Below are positions 26,163 to 34,619 of a stretch of DNA of 64,000 nt, piece after piece; positions within the stretch are counted from its first letter, which is position 1; every line of letters begins with the position of its first letter. Both the position numbers and the translations under genes were made by a program. The DNA comes from Lichenicola sp964247755 (GTDB lineage: Bacteria; Pseudomonadota; Alphaproteobacteria; Acetobacterales; Acetobacteraceae): positions 7,313-71,312 of the forward strand of contig CAXTVX010000011.1 of NCBI GenBank assembly GCA_964247755.1, written 5' to 3'. The notes under the pieces are model-generated. The model had not been told where the DNA came from and did not search any database. It was given only the letters and a program-made list of their open reading frames with translations.

Positions 26163-27134
26163 TCAGGACAGGTGGCGGTCGAGGCCGCCGATCACGCGCT
26201 CGTAGTCTGCCTCAAGGTTGTCGAAGCACTCGCCGCAAGGATCCGGACGGCGCCGGGCCACCGCACGGGCAAGCCGGAACTGCAGGACCTTGCACGTCTG
26301 CGCCATGCGCCCGCTGGCCTCCGCGACCTCGCCAAGCGGCTCTGCTGCGAGCCAGGTCGCGTGGCTGCCGAGCAGCTCGAAATTCGCCCCCGCCAGCCGC
26401 GGGAAGTGGAACGCGTAGTCGTCGAAGGAGACGGAGCCCGACAGCAGGGCGTCGAGGTGGCGATCGAACGCTGCGCGCCAGGCGGAAAACGGGTTCAGCT
26501 GCGGCCGCCGCGACAGGTGGCCGCGCAGGATGTCGAGCGCCACGGCGCGGCACAGTCCGGGATCCCTCGCCGCAGCCTGCCGCTCGACGATCTCGACATA
26601 GGGCGGCAGGATATCGGGCTGCGACAGGAACTCCGGCCGCAGCCGCAGTGCGCCGAGATAGTCCTCGCCGGCAAGAACGCTGCGCGCGGCGTTGTGGACG
26701 TAACACGCTTCCTGCCGTTTCCGGTCGATGGCGTCGACGGCGATGGTGGTCTTGGTGTGGCTGCGACGATAGGTCGTCGCCTGCGTGTCGGGCAGGTAGA
26801 AGGCATCCACCTCCATCAGGACGATGTGGCCGCACTCGACGTGCAGCGCCACGTGCTGATCGAGCGGGCGGTAGATCGACAGCTCCTGCACGACCAGTCC
26901 GTACAGGCGGCGCAGGTCCTCGATCGGCATCTTGGAAAAGGTGAACTGGTCGTCGCCGAACTGCTGGCAGACGGCATGGCCGAACGCGGCCTCCGGGACC
27001 TCGTCCAGCGCGGCCAGCACCTCGATCCACAGGTCGATGTAGCAGTTGGTTTCCGGCCAGCACCGGCCTGCATCATGCAGCCGGTGCGGCACGAACACGC
27101 GCCCGGCTGCGACCGGCGCGGTCACCGATCCCAT
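26163..27134 (-). CDS. DUF1839 family protein
   Basis: A 323-aa cytoplasmic protein recognised as DUF1839. It has an N-terminal HRLHDAGRCWPETNCYIDLW, then GDDQFTFSKMPIEDLRRLYGL, HVALHVECGHIVLMEVDAFYLPDT and TTYRRSHTKTTIAV. No enzyme motif is known for the family. As I recall, it is repeatedly found beside amino acid:[carrier protein] ligases, as here. The start at 27134 overlaps the ligase gene by 13 bp, indicating coupling. The Cys/His-rich centre and compact alternation of strands hint at an acyltransferase- or protease-like fold, but nothing proves it. It may receive the aminoacyl thioester made by the neighbours. Confidence 0.9.
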   Translation of the reverse strand: MGSVTAPVAAGRVFVPHRLHDAGRCWPETNCYIDLWIEVLAALDEVPEAAFGHAVCQQFGDDQFTFSKMPIEDLRRLYGLVVQELSIYRPLDQHVALHVECGHIVLMEVDAFYLPDTQATTYRRSHTKTTIAVDAIDRKRQEACYVHNAARSVLAGEDYLGALRLRPEFLSQPDILPPYVEIVERQAAARDPGLCRAVALDILRGHLSRRPQLNPFSAWRAAFDRHLDALLSGSVSFDDYAFHFPRLAGANFELLGSHATWLAAEPLGEVAEASGRMAQTCKVLQFRLARAVARRRPDPCGECFDNLEADYERVIGGLDRHLS

Positions 27135-28033
27135 AGCGCCGTCCTGGTTGCCTCGGGCCAGTGCTGCGGCTCGAAACCGTGGTGACGCAGCAGCGCCAGG
27201 GCAAGACGCTCGAAGCCGAAGCCGACGCAGGCGGTGTGCGCCAGCTCCCCGTCCTCCAGCCTGAGGTTCCAGATCTCGCCGAAATGCTCCATGTGGTAGT
27301 TGAAGCTGAGGCAGGCGGTCGGCTTGTCCGGGTTGCTGACCGGAACCAGCAGCTCGTACTTGAGTGCCTGGTCGCGCTGGCTCCTGGCCATGAGCGTGCC
27401 GCCGCGTCCGAAGAACGGATCGTTGGCGAGGTCGATGGCGACGGGCAGCCCGAGGGTGGCGATGACGTCGCGGCCGCGCTCGATCCACGCGTCGCGGAAC
27501 GCCCGCACCTCGGCAGGCGATCCCAGGCAGACGAACTCGCGCATCCGGAACATCTGCATGCGCACAGGATCAATCGACGGCTCGTGCCGGAAGCAGTAGG
27601 AGGCCACGTCCACGATGTGGCCGCCCGGCCGGAGCGGGCCGCGCGCCGCAACCATGGGATAGACCGGGTAGCAGGCAGCGGGCGTGAGGGCGAGATCGAC
27701 GCATTGCTGCCCCGCCGTCCAGTCCTCCCCGGTCTCGAGGCATTGCAGCAGCGCCTGATGCGCGCGCTCGTCGCCGCAGAAGCAGTGCACCGTGCCGGCG
27801 AGGTGGGGAAAGCCGTTCAGATAGCCGCTGGTTTCCAGCACGCTCCTGGGCATGGCCGGCGGGAAACGGACGACCTCCGCGTCCTGGCCCTGTCCGAGGC
27901 GGGAGACGAGGGCGTCGATGCCGTCGACGATCGACTCGAACACGCCGCTCCGGCCATACAGGCCCTCGACACCGCTCGGGACCAGGATCCGCGCCTCGAC
28001 CAGCTCCTGATGGAAGGCCTGTTCCGTTCCCAT
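27122..28033 (-). CDS. Amino acid:[carrier protein] ligase (class II aaRS-like)
   Basis: A 303-aa homologue of the seryl-tRNA-synthetase-like enzymes that load an amino acid on the phosphopantetheine of a carrier protein instead of tRNA (Bradyrhizobium Bll0957 type). Motif 2 is CFRHEPSIDPVRMQMFRMRE (147-166) and motif 3 is GFGFERLALALL. Cys121, Glu166 and Cys269 have exactly the spacing of the three zinc ligands I recall for Bll0957 (Cys131, Glu176, Cys279). The tRNA-binding arm is missing, as in the family. Known members use Gly or Ala; the substrate here is open. Three bases separate it from the dehydrogenase stop. Confidence 0.93.
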   Translation of the reverse strand: MGTEQAFHQELVEARILVPSGVEGLYGRSGVFESIVDGIDALVSRLGQGQDAEVVRFPPAMPRSVLETSGYLNGFPHLAGTVHCFCGDERAHQALLQCLETGEDWTAGQQCVDLALTPAACYPVYPMVAARGPLRPGGHIVDVASYCFRHEPSIDPVRMQMFRMREFVCLGSPAEVRAFRDAWIERGRDVIATLGLPVAIDLANDPFFGRGGTLMARSQRDQALKYELLVPVSNPDKPTACLSFNYHMEHFGEIWNLRLEDGELAHTACVGFGFERLALALLRHHGFEPQHWPEATRTALWDR

Positions 28034-28036
28034 GGC

Positions 28037-29200
28037 TCAGCTCCTCACCAGGGACGCACGTTGCGCCACCAGCAGGATCGCAGTGTTGGCCACGATCCGG
28101 TCGTTGTTGACCATGAGCGGCGCCGACTGCACGTCGCGTAGGTGGCGGCCGATGCTGTAGGGCGTGCCGCACTTGTAGCCGGACAGGCCGCAGATCATCA
28201 TCGCGTGCTGCACCACCTCGACCGCCAGTTCCGACATCGCCACCTTCAGCGCGTTGACCTCGGTCAGGAACCCCAGCGGCAACGCGTCACGATCGGCCAC
28301 GCCGTCGGCCGCATACTCGGCGACGGCGGCATCCAGCCGCGAGCGCATCGTCGCCAGCAGCGACGCTGCCTTCTCGAAGCGGAGCGCACCCGGGCTGACG
28401 ACTCCTGGCTCGTTCTGCGCTTGGCGTCGCAGGAAGGATCTCGCCTTTTCGGCGGCGACCGCTGCAATGCCGAGCCACACCCCGCCCCACAGCAGGTGCG
28501 AGGTCGGCAGCATGGTGTGCTGCGCGATGTCGGAGAACGGCATCGGGACGACCTGCGCCCGGTCCACCGACAGGGTGACGTCGAACGCCTTGCTGTCGGT
28601 GCCGCGCATGCCGAGCGTATCCCAGCGGCTGGTCTCGGTTAGGGCCGCATCGCCCCGTTCGGCGACGATCAGGACCTGGTCCGACGACGCGGCATCCTGA
28701 TTGCGCCGCGCCGTGACCAGCAGCGCGTCCGCATGCTCGCCGTAGGAGATGGCGGACGAGTGCTTGGTCAGCATCACCCGGTCGCCACGATAATCCGGGG
28801 CGCAGATGCTGGAGCGGATGTTGCCGCCGATCCCCACCTCGGAGGTGACGGAGGCGAGGAGCAGCTGGTCGCGCTCGATCCGCTTCAGGAAGGTCCTGTG
28901 CCAATCGTCGTCGGAAGCGCCCGCCACCAGGCACGCGACCTGGATCTGGTGCATGGCATAGATCAGCGCGCTGGAACCGCAGGCCTGTCCCAGGATGCGG
29001 CAGACGTGGATCGTGTCCGACAGGAAGGCGCCAGCACCGCCGAGATCGTCCGGCACGAGGAGGCCCATGAGGCCCTGCTGCCGGAACGCGTCGATCGCCT
29101 CGGCGGGATACCGCGCCCGCGCGTCCACGTCGTCGGCGTGCAGGGCGGCGACCGACGCGGCGGCCTCCGCCCGTTGGGTGAGGTGTTCGCGGTCGATCAC
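28037..29200 (-). CDS. Acyl-CoA dehydrogenase-like flavoprotein
   Basis: A 387-aa FAD enzyme of the acyl-CoA dehydrogenase superfamily. Segments: an N-terminal helical domain with LMGLLVPDDLGGAGAFLSDTI, the FAD-binding LLLASVTSEVGIGGNIRSS strand region, DTLGMRGTDSKAFDVTLSVDRAQVVP, and the C-terminal helices with ALKVAMSELAVEVVQHAMMICGLSGY. Lying between a carrier protein and its ligase, it more likely acts on a carrier-bound aminoacyl thioester than on fatty acyl-CoA, by analogy with PltE/RedW, which oxidise prolyl-S-carrier. ATGA overlap with the carrier gene. Substrate and product are inference. Confidence 0.9.
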   Translation of the reverse strand: MIDREHLTQRAEAAASVAALHADDVDARARYPAEAIDAFRQQGLMGLLVPDDLGGAGAFLSDTIHVCRILGQACGSSALIYAMHQIQVACLVAGASDDDWHRTFLKRIERDQLLLASVTSEVGIGGNIRSSICAPDYRGDRVMLTKHSSAISYGEHADALLVTARRNQDAASSDQVLIVAERGDAALTETSRWDTLGMRGTDSKAFDVTLSVDRAQVVPMPFSDIAQHTMLPTSHLLWGGVWLGIAAVAAEKARSFLRRQAQNEPGVVSPGALRFEKAASLLATMRSRLDAAVAEYAADGVADRDALPLGFLTEVNALKVAMSELAVEVVQHAMMICGLSGYKCGTPYSIGRHLRDVQSAPLMVNNDRIVANTAILLVAQRASLVRS

Positions 29201-29448
29201 GACGACACTGCGCTTGATCCGAGGCTTTCGACGACGTCGGTCAACGAGGACACGCTCTGGAACGACCGTCGCGTCAGCAGACGATCCGGGAACTCGACTC
29301 CGAACTCCTCCTCGATCGCCAGCATCACGTTGACCGTCGCGAGCGAGCTCAGGCCCGCTTCGTACAGATCGTCGTGCGCACCGATGTTGCGGATGTCGAC
29401 GGAGAAGCGACCGAACTTGCTGAGGATCTCGCGGATACGATCTTCCAT
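29197..29448 (-). CDS. Acyl/aminoacyl carrier protein
   Basis: An 83-aa four-helix carrier protein. Start at 29448 (MEDRIREIL) with AGGA upstream; a GTG at 29490 would add 14 unlikely residues. The phosphopantetheine site is AGLSSLATVNVMLAIEEEFG, with Ser35 as attachment residue. The usual Asp before it (GxDSL) is Ser34, a variation seen in stand-alone carrier proteins of this module. The following EFGVEFPDRLL is also typical. It is the probable partner of the amino acid ligase two genes downstream. It follows the export lipoprotein gene after ~95 bp. Confidence 0.92.
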   Translation of the reverse strand: MEDRIREILSKFGRFSVDIRNIGAHDDLYEAGLSSLATVNVMLAIEEEFGVEFPDRLLTRRSFQSVSSLTDVVESLGSSAVSS

Positions 29449-29543
29449 TTCGTGGGTCCTGTTCAGGGCTGGTTCGACATCGACGGTCACGACGGGAAGG
29501 TCGAAGCTGACCGGTTCAAAAGAAGTTGGTTGCGGAATGTCAC

Positions 29544-30737
29544 CTAGAGACCGGCATTGAAGCCTGAGCTCGAGCTGGCGGCAGGAAGGACAAGCGACAG
29601 GAACTTGGCGAGATCGATCATCGGCGCGTTCGATACGAAAATGACATCTTCCGGATGCATAACAAACTTGCTGGCGTAGAAATAGCCTACGGGGTCACGA
29701 AGATCCAAAAGATAAATACTTGGAACGGTTGTCGGCGTCTGGCTGTCGTGCTTGTGATTGAGACGATATACGAAGCAGGCGCGGGCGTTCGCCCGGTCGT
29801 CTTCCAGGCCGCCGGCCTTGGCCAGCGCGTCGGCCAGCGAGATCGTCGTGCCGCCGAAGGCGATGCGGCGGTCGAGCGGCCCGAGCGAGGTCGCCTGGCC
29901 GGTCGCGCCGAGGGCGAGGAAAAAGTCCGCGTCGTGGGATACGTAGATCGTGTCGCCCGGCACCAGGGTCAGGTTCTGGTCCGGCCGCTCGACGACCTCC
30001 GAAAGCCTCGCCTTTTGCGTGGCCCCGTCGCGTTGCAGGGTGATGGTCGTCTCGTAATCGGGAAAACGCGGCCCGCCGGCCCGCGCGATCGCCCCCAGAA
30101 GGGTCTCGCCGCCCGGATCGAGCGAGAACCGCGCAGCGCCGCCCACGTCGCCGACCACGTTGATGATGCCTGCCCGCCGGTTGAGGATGGTGACCACGAC
30201 CTGGGGGTCCAGCGCGCGACCGCTGAGACGGCGCACGATCTCGCGCTCGACCTCCGCCGGCGTGTGGCCGGTGACCGGAACCACCCCGCCGAACGGGATG
30301 ACGATGGAGCCGCTGCCGTCGACCTGCTGCGACGGCAGCGTCACCGAGTTTCCGGAAGGATTTTCCGGACGATCGGTGATGAAAAGGCCGCCTGGCCCCG
30401 ACTCGAAGATGGTGACGCCCAGATCGTCGCCCACGCCGATCGTGCCGGGGCGGCCGTAATCGCCCGCGGTGGCGCGGAAGCCCGGCTGGAGGAGAGGCAC
30501 GGACAGGTCCGGCAGCGTTCCTGCGTTCACCGGGACGAGGACATAGGGCAGCGGTGGCGACGGGTTCGAGGCCGTCGTGGAGGCCTGCATCATGACTGCC
30601 TGGCGACCGGGTCCGCTTTCCGACAGGAACGGCCCGCATCCGGCCAGGCCGGCCGCCAGCAGGAGACCGAGCATGCGCCCGGCAACGTCCGGGACGCGCA
30701 TCCGCCGATGCCGCTGCGCTTTGATGACCAGGACCAT
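29544..30737 (-). CDS. Wza/GumB-like outer-membrane polysaccharide export lipoprotein
   Basis: A 397-aa OPX protein forming the outer-membrane export channel. The N-terminus has a lipoprotein signal with lipobox LAGC (Cys34 from the 30737 start; a later in-frame start at 30701 would also serve). Poly_export domain: VGDDLGVTIFESGPGG..., VDGSGSIVIPFGGVVPVTGHTPAEVEREIVRRL, with SLBB repeats around INVVGDVGGAARFSL and GGTTISLADALAKAGGLEDDRA. ATG directly abuts the TAG of the ExoA-like gene. It pairs with the Wzc-like co-polymerase for export. Confidence 0.94.
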   Translation of the reverse strand: MVLVIKAQRHRRMRVPDVAGRMLGLLLAAGLAGCGPFLSESGPGRQAVMMQASTTASNPSPPLPYVLVPVNAGTLPDLSVPLLQPGFRATAGDYGRPGTIGVGDDLGVTIFESGPGGLFITDRPENPSGNSVTLPSQQVDGSGSIVIPFGGVVPVTGHTPAEVEREIVRRLSGRALDPQVVVTILNRRAGIINVVGDVGGAARFSLDPGGETLLGAIARAGGPRFPDYETTITLQRDGATQKARLSEVVERPDQNLTLVPGDTIYVSHDADFFLALGATGQATSLGPLDRRIAFGGTTISLADALAKAGGLEDDRANARACFVYRLNHKHDSQTPTTVPSIYLLDLRDPVGYFYASKFVMHPEDVIFVSNAPMIDLAKFLSLVLPAASSSSGFNAGL

Positions 30738-31769
30738 CTACCGTGCTCCGGCGTGCTCGATGCCCTGCGGCATCGCGGGATCGGGGACGCGTCCCGAGGC
30801 GACCGCGCGTAGCCGGCTGTCCAGGAAGCCGGTCGCCCATGACAGGTGCATGACGACGGCGGCCGGACCCATCAGCAGCAGTGCCGCGTCGGCGCGTCGG
30901 GCGGCCTCCACGGCGCCCCAGCACAGGCAGGCGAGCAGGTAGCCCCCGGCCGGTATGGCCAGCCAGGAGGACAGCGGCGCCAGCACCGCTACCGCGGTGG
31001 CCGCCAGGAGCACCAGCGGCAGCCCCTGGCGCAGCTTCAGGCGCAGCCGGTGCTTGGCGATCGTGCGTGCGCGGCCACGTCCGTGGCGGAGATACTGCTG
31101 GGCAAGCTGCCGCAGGCTGTCGCGCGGGAAGTAGTCGATGGCCGCCTCGGTGCACAGCCAGATCCGACCGCCGGCGCGTACCGCCCGCACGTCGAGCTCG
31201 GCGTCCTCGTTGTGGGTGAAGTCGCGGTCGTAGCCGCCGAGCGAGCGGAAGAAGGCGAGGTCGAACGCAGCGTGGTGGCCGTGGTCGACGAAGCGCGAGG
31301 CGCCGGCACGCCGGTGGCTCGATCCGCCGTTGCCGAGCCGGCTGTTCTGGGTCGCCGCGATCGCACGCTGCAGCGGCGCCCTGCCGACCGTGCGCATCGG
31401 CACGACGACCGAGGTGGCCCCGGTGTCGAGCAGCGCCCGCAGGGCGGTGCTGACGAAACCGGACGGATAGGCGGCATGGGCGTCGGCGCGGAGCATGATG
31501 CCGCTCCCCGGGCAGGCCAGCTCTGCGGCCAGGTTGCATGCGGCCGACTGCGTCCGTCCGGGATTGTCGACCAAGCGGATGACGGGATGCGCGGCGGCCA
31601 GGCCGGCGACGATCACGCGCGTCGCGTCCCGGCTGCCGCCGTCCAGGACCAGGATCTCGCCGTCGAGCCGCTCGACCTCGCCCAGCAGCGACAACAAGGC
31701 CCGCGCGATGTAGCGCTCCTCGTTCAGCACCGGCATCACGACCGAGAAGCGGGGCAGCGGTTCCGTCAT
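30738..31769 (-). CDS. ExoA-like family 2 glycosyltransferase
   Basis: A 343-aa membrane-associated glycosyltransferase. The GT2 core starts at once (RFSVVMPVLNEERYIARALLSL), with VLDGGSRDATRV in the nucleotide-binding position (DGGS instead of DDGS). IMLRADAHAAYPSGFV is the acceptor/metal region. The segment FRSLGGYDRDFTHNEDAELDVRA is characteristic of the ExoA (succinoglycan beta-1,3-glucosyltransferase) group. Two to four membrane spans follow at ~255-320. The start at 31769 overlaps the preceding gene by four bases. The added sugar is unknown. Confidence 0.9.
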   Translation of the reverse strand: MTEPLPRFSVVMPVLNEERYIARALLSLLGEVERLDGEILVLDGGSRDATRVIVAGLAAAHPVIRLVDNPGRTQSAACNLAAELACPGSGIMLRADAHAAYPSGFVSTALRALLDTGATSVVVPMRTVGRAPLQRAIAATQNSRLGNGGSSHRRAGASRFVDHGHHAAFDLAFFRSLGGYDRDFTHNEDAELDVRAVRAGGRIWLCTEAAIDYFPRDSLRQLAQQYLRHGRGRARTIAKHRLRLKLRQGLPLVLLAATAVAVLAPLSSWLAIPAGGYLLACLCWGAVEAARRADAALLLMGPAAVVMHLSWATGFLDSRLRAVASGRVPDPAMPQGIEHAGAR

Positions 31770-32962
31770 GTCGTTCCCATGAAGCTCGCTGTTGCGGCGA
31801 CGGCCGGCGCCGGGATGCGCAGCTGGCCGAGCGTGCTCACGAAGGCGGCGGCACTCGCTGGCGTCTCCATGAGCAGGTCGGGGTCGAGCCCCGCGATGCG
31901 ACGCCTGGCATCCCCGTAGACGGCCTCCGTCATGCCGGCGAACAGGTCCGCAAGGCTCCGGTCCAGGGGGGCGTCGAGCAGGATCCCGCAGTCGTGGCGG
32001 GCCAGCCAGCGTCCGGTCTCGACCGCGTGGAGCGCCAGCGGCACGGAGCCGAACATGCTGCCTTCGTACAGCCGGTTCGGCAGCAGCCATGCCGAGTTCA
32101 ACCCGTCCTCGTAGAAGTCGATCGCCCAGTTGAAGTGGACGCGGCCGTAGAGCGCCGGAAGGTCGGTCGCACGGTCGTAGGGGCCCCCGAAGCTCAAGCC
32201 CGGCGTCGAGGCGATCACGGCGTCGAAATCGGTCATCACGTCCCGCGCGGGCTGGCCACGGATCTCCACCTCGACGGCGCCACCGGAATCGCGCACCAGG
32301 GCCGCCAGCAGGTCGAGGCTTCGCCTGCACCGGATGATGCCGAACCAGCCGATCCGCCACGGCGGTCCGGCCGGAACCGCTGCGGGATCGCGACCGGCCA
32401 CCGCCGGGAACGCCGGGCTGGACGCGAGCTCGCTGCCGAGCAGCTTGTTCTCCAGCAGCGTCCAGCGCCGGAACCGCTGGTGGTAGGGCAGGAAATAGGC
32501 GTCGATGAACCGCGGCGAGCTGACCACCAGCAGGGAGCAGGAGGCCAGAAGCCGGCGCTCCAGCCAGCGCAGCAAGCTGCCGACCGCGTCGTCGCGGGTC
32601 ATCAGCCGGTGGATGTCGAGGCACTCGTAGACCACCGGCACCCGGATCCCGCGACGCCTGCGGACGAGAACGGCGACCAGCAGCATCTCGAGCGACCGGG
32701 CGAGGATGACGTCGGCGTCCTCGACCTCCTGGTGCCAGGCATCGGCCGTCATCACGGCACGAAGCGCGGTGGCGATCCGGCGGAACAGCCGGCCGTTCCA
32801 GGTCTGCCCGATCTCGCGGCCTTCCGGTGGCGGCCGGGACGTCCCGTCCTTCTGCCTGCGGAAGCCGACCAAGGAGACCTGCGCCCCGCCGTCGCGCAGG
32901 AAGTGCCGCCGCCGACGCACCGCCGCGTCGTCCAGGTCGTGCACGAGATAGAGCAGCCTCAT
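31766..32962 (-). CDS. GT-B glycosyltransferase
   Basis: A 398-aa cytoplasmic GT-B type protein. N-lobe: MRLLYLVHDLDDAAVRRRRHFL, DADVILARSLEMLLVAV, PVVYECLDIHRL. C-lobe: WRIGWFGIIRCRRSLDLLAAL and then DFYEDGLNSAWLLPNRLYEGSMFGSVPLAL. The last part matches the donor-binding E-x7-E-like region of GT4 relatives in a divergent form. It resembles the glycosyltransferases of succinoglycan- and xanthan-like loci, but I cannot name a specific enzyme. The start at 32962 overlaps the flippase stop (ATGA). Confidence 0.85.
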   Translation of the reverse strand: MRLLYLVHDLDDAAVRRRRHFLRDGGAQVSLVGFRRQKDGTSRPPPEGREIGQTWNGRLFRRIATALRAVMTADAWHQEVEDADVILARSLEMLLVAVLVRRRRGIRVPVVYECLDIHRLMTRDDAVGSLLRWLERRLLASCSLLVVSSPRFIDAYFLPYHQRFRRWTLLENKLLGSELASSPAFPAVAGRDPAAVPAGPPWRIGWFGIIRCRRSLDLLAALVRDSGGAVEVEIRGQPARDVMTDFDAVIASTPGLSFGGPYDRATDLPALYGRVHFNWAIDFYEDGLNSAWLLPNRLYEGSMFGSVPLALHAVETGRWLARHDCGILLDAPLDRSLADLFAGMTEAVYGDARRRIAGLDPDLLMETPASAAAFVSTLGQLRIPAPAVAATASFMGTT

Positions 32963-34479
32963 GTGCGGAGGCCCCCGATCGGCGTCCTGTCGGCCAGGCG
33001 TCCGGACAGCAGGTAGGCCGGCGCGATCCAGAGGCCGCCGCAGCACAGCGCCCCGGCCCCGGAGCAGATCAGGATCAGCACGACCTGCAGCGGGCCGGGA
33101 GCCGGGCCTGTCGGCAGCAGCGCGGTCGCAGCACTGGCGGCCGCGGTCATGGCGGTCAGCGGGACGATGACGGCGACGAGATAGGTCAGGCCCGGCCGGC
33201 CGGTGTCCCGACGGCCCAGCCAGGCCATCCAGCCGACGATGACCGCGTTCTTGACGACGAGGCCCATGGCGCAGAGGGCGATGCTGTAAGGCGCGAGCGC
33301 TGCGACCAGGACAAGGCTGCCGAGGGCGGAAGCCACCGACGTCACCAGCAGGTCCCGGTTCCGCCCAGACACCGACAGGAACGAGCCCGGCACCATGCCG
33401 ATCGCGCGCACGAACCCGTTCAACGACAGCCAACCGACCACCGGCGACGCGGCGAGCCAGTTGTGTCCGAACAGCAGGCCGACCACCAGCCTGCTGTTGC
33501 CGAAGATGACAGCGGCCGGGATGCCGCAGATCAGGGTGAGCAGGAACAGCGCCCGGACCGTCGCCTTCTGCCTGGTCAGGACGCCGTCGATGGCAAACAG
33601 CGGCTGGAACAGGATGGCGGAGAACGAGTTCGCGACGGTGACGAACGTGTTCTCGAGGCGCTTGCCGAGGTTGTAGTACGCAAGGCTGACGTCACCGGCC
33701 AGCGGCGCCAGGACCATCTGGTCGACATAGTTGATCGTTGCCGCCAGCGTACGGTTTCCGGTCGACAGCAGCATCTCGCGGCGGAGGCTGTCGATGCAGT
33801 CGCGATGCAGGACCGGACGCGCCATCAGCCCCTTGCCGAACGCGGTGGTGGCGAAGGTCAGGCCGGACTGGACCAGCTGGTAGACCACGAGGCCCGCCAC
33901 CGGCCGCACGCAGGAGGCGACGAGGATGCCGAGGCAGCCGGCCACGACGTTGGCCAGCACCGTTCGCATCGCGAGCCGGCGGAACGCCAGCCGCGCGACG
34001 AGCACGGCCTGCGGCTGGACGATCGCCAGGTCGAGCGGGATGCGGAGGACGAGCACCGCCAGAAGGACGAAGTGCCGGTGCAGGCCGGGCACCAGGCAGC
34101 CGAGCCCCCAGATGAACGCGAGGCAGACCGGCACCAGTGCCGCACTGGCGCACAGGACGAGCGCCAGTGCGGTCTCGTGGCAGCGCTGCATGTCGGACTT
34201 CTGTTGCAGGAGCGCCTCGTAGACGCCGGGAAGACCGACCGCCTTGAAAACCTCGATGCAGGCGGTGACGAGGGCGACGAGACCGAGCAGCGGAGGGCTG
34301 ATTGCGCGTGCGAAGAACACGAACAGGGCGAACGGCAGGAGCACGCTCGTCGCCGCATTCAATCCCGCCCAGACCGTGCCCATCAGGTACGACGGCGCTC
34401 GTTCGGCAGGTCGGGCGGTCGGTGGTCCAGCCCTCATGCCAAGCAAGCTCGTGACTCCGACACCCTGACGACCCTGCAT
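32959..34479 (-). CDS. Oligosaccharide flippase (Wzx-like, MOP family)
   Basis: A 506-aa polytopic membrane protein with 12-14 predicted spans, a polysaccharide-synthase/MATE-superfamily flippase. Family-like segments: FFARAISPPLLGLVALVTACIEVFKAVGLPG near the N-terminus and YVDQMVLAPLAGDVSLAYYNLGKRLENTFVTVANSFSAILFQPLFA in the middle, close to Wzx/ExoT-type proteins. It would flip the lipid-linked repeat unit to the periplasm. It is the first gene of the operon. Several starts are possible (34479, 34437 MRAGPP, 34383 MGTVW); the N-terminal ~30 residues are uncertain. Confidence 0.9.
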   Translation of the reverse strand: MQGRQGVGVTSLLGMRAGPPTARPAERAPSYLMGTVWAGLNAATSVLLPFALFVFFARAISPPLLGLVALVTACIEVFKAVGLPGVYEALLQQKSDMQRCHETALALVLCASAALVPVCLAFIWGLGCLVPGLHRHFVLLAVLVLRIPLDLAIVQPQAVLVARLAFRRLAMRTVLANVVAGCLGILVASCVRPVAGLVVYQLVQSGLTFATTAFGKGLMARPVLHRDCIDSLRREMLLSTGNRTLAATINYVDQMVLAPLAGDVSLAYYNLGKRLENTFVTVANSFSAILFQPLFAIDGVLTRQKATVRALFLLTLICGIPAAVIFGNSRLVVGLLFGHNWLAASPVVGWLSLNGFVRAIGMVPGSFLSVSGRNRDLLVTSVASALGSLVLVAALAPYSIALCAMGLVVKNAVIVGWMAWLGRRDTGRPGLTYLVAVIVPLTAMTAAASAATALLPTGPAPGPLQVVLILICSGAGALCCGGLWIAPAYLLSGRLADRTPIGGLRT

Positions 34480-34619
34480 CGCGACGCCGCCCTGACGAGA
34501 CGGAACCTTGACGCGGATGTCGTAACGGAATCGTATTAACTAACTATGAAGATGAGGCCAAGCCGAAACGTTATGGCACACTCATAATCGCCAGGCTTTC
34601 GACATGGAGCGGACCAGGA
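34480..34619. promoter_or_regulatory. Divergent promoter region of the exopolysaccharide locus
   Basis: A 140-bp AT-enriched segment between the 15-gene operon (leftward) and the GT4 gene (rightward). It contains CGTATTAACTAACTATGAAG (34530-34549) in otherwise GC-rich DNA. It is the only place where a promoter for the whole operon is obvious, because nearly all downstream junctions overlap or are shorter than 100 bp. No exact -35/-10 pair with standard spacing can be assigned by eye. Confidence 0.55.

Noticed and set aside
23755..26205. An 816-codon open frame on the plus strand
   Set aside because: Antisense to the GH2 gene; low-complexity and without a ribosome site.
32827..34539. A 570-codon open frame on the plus strand
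   Set aside because: Antisense to the Wzx flippase gene; extremely Arg/Gln/Glu/His-rich without any family feature.
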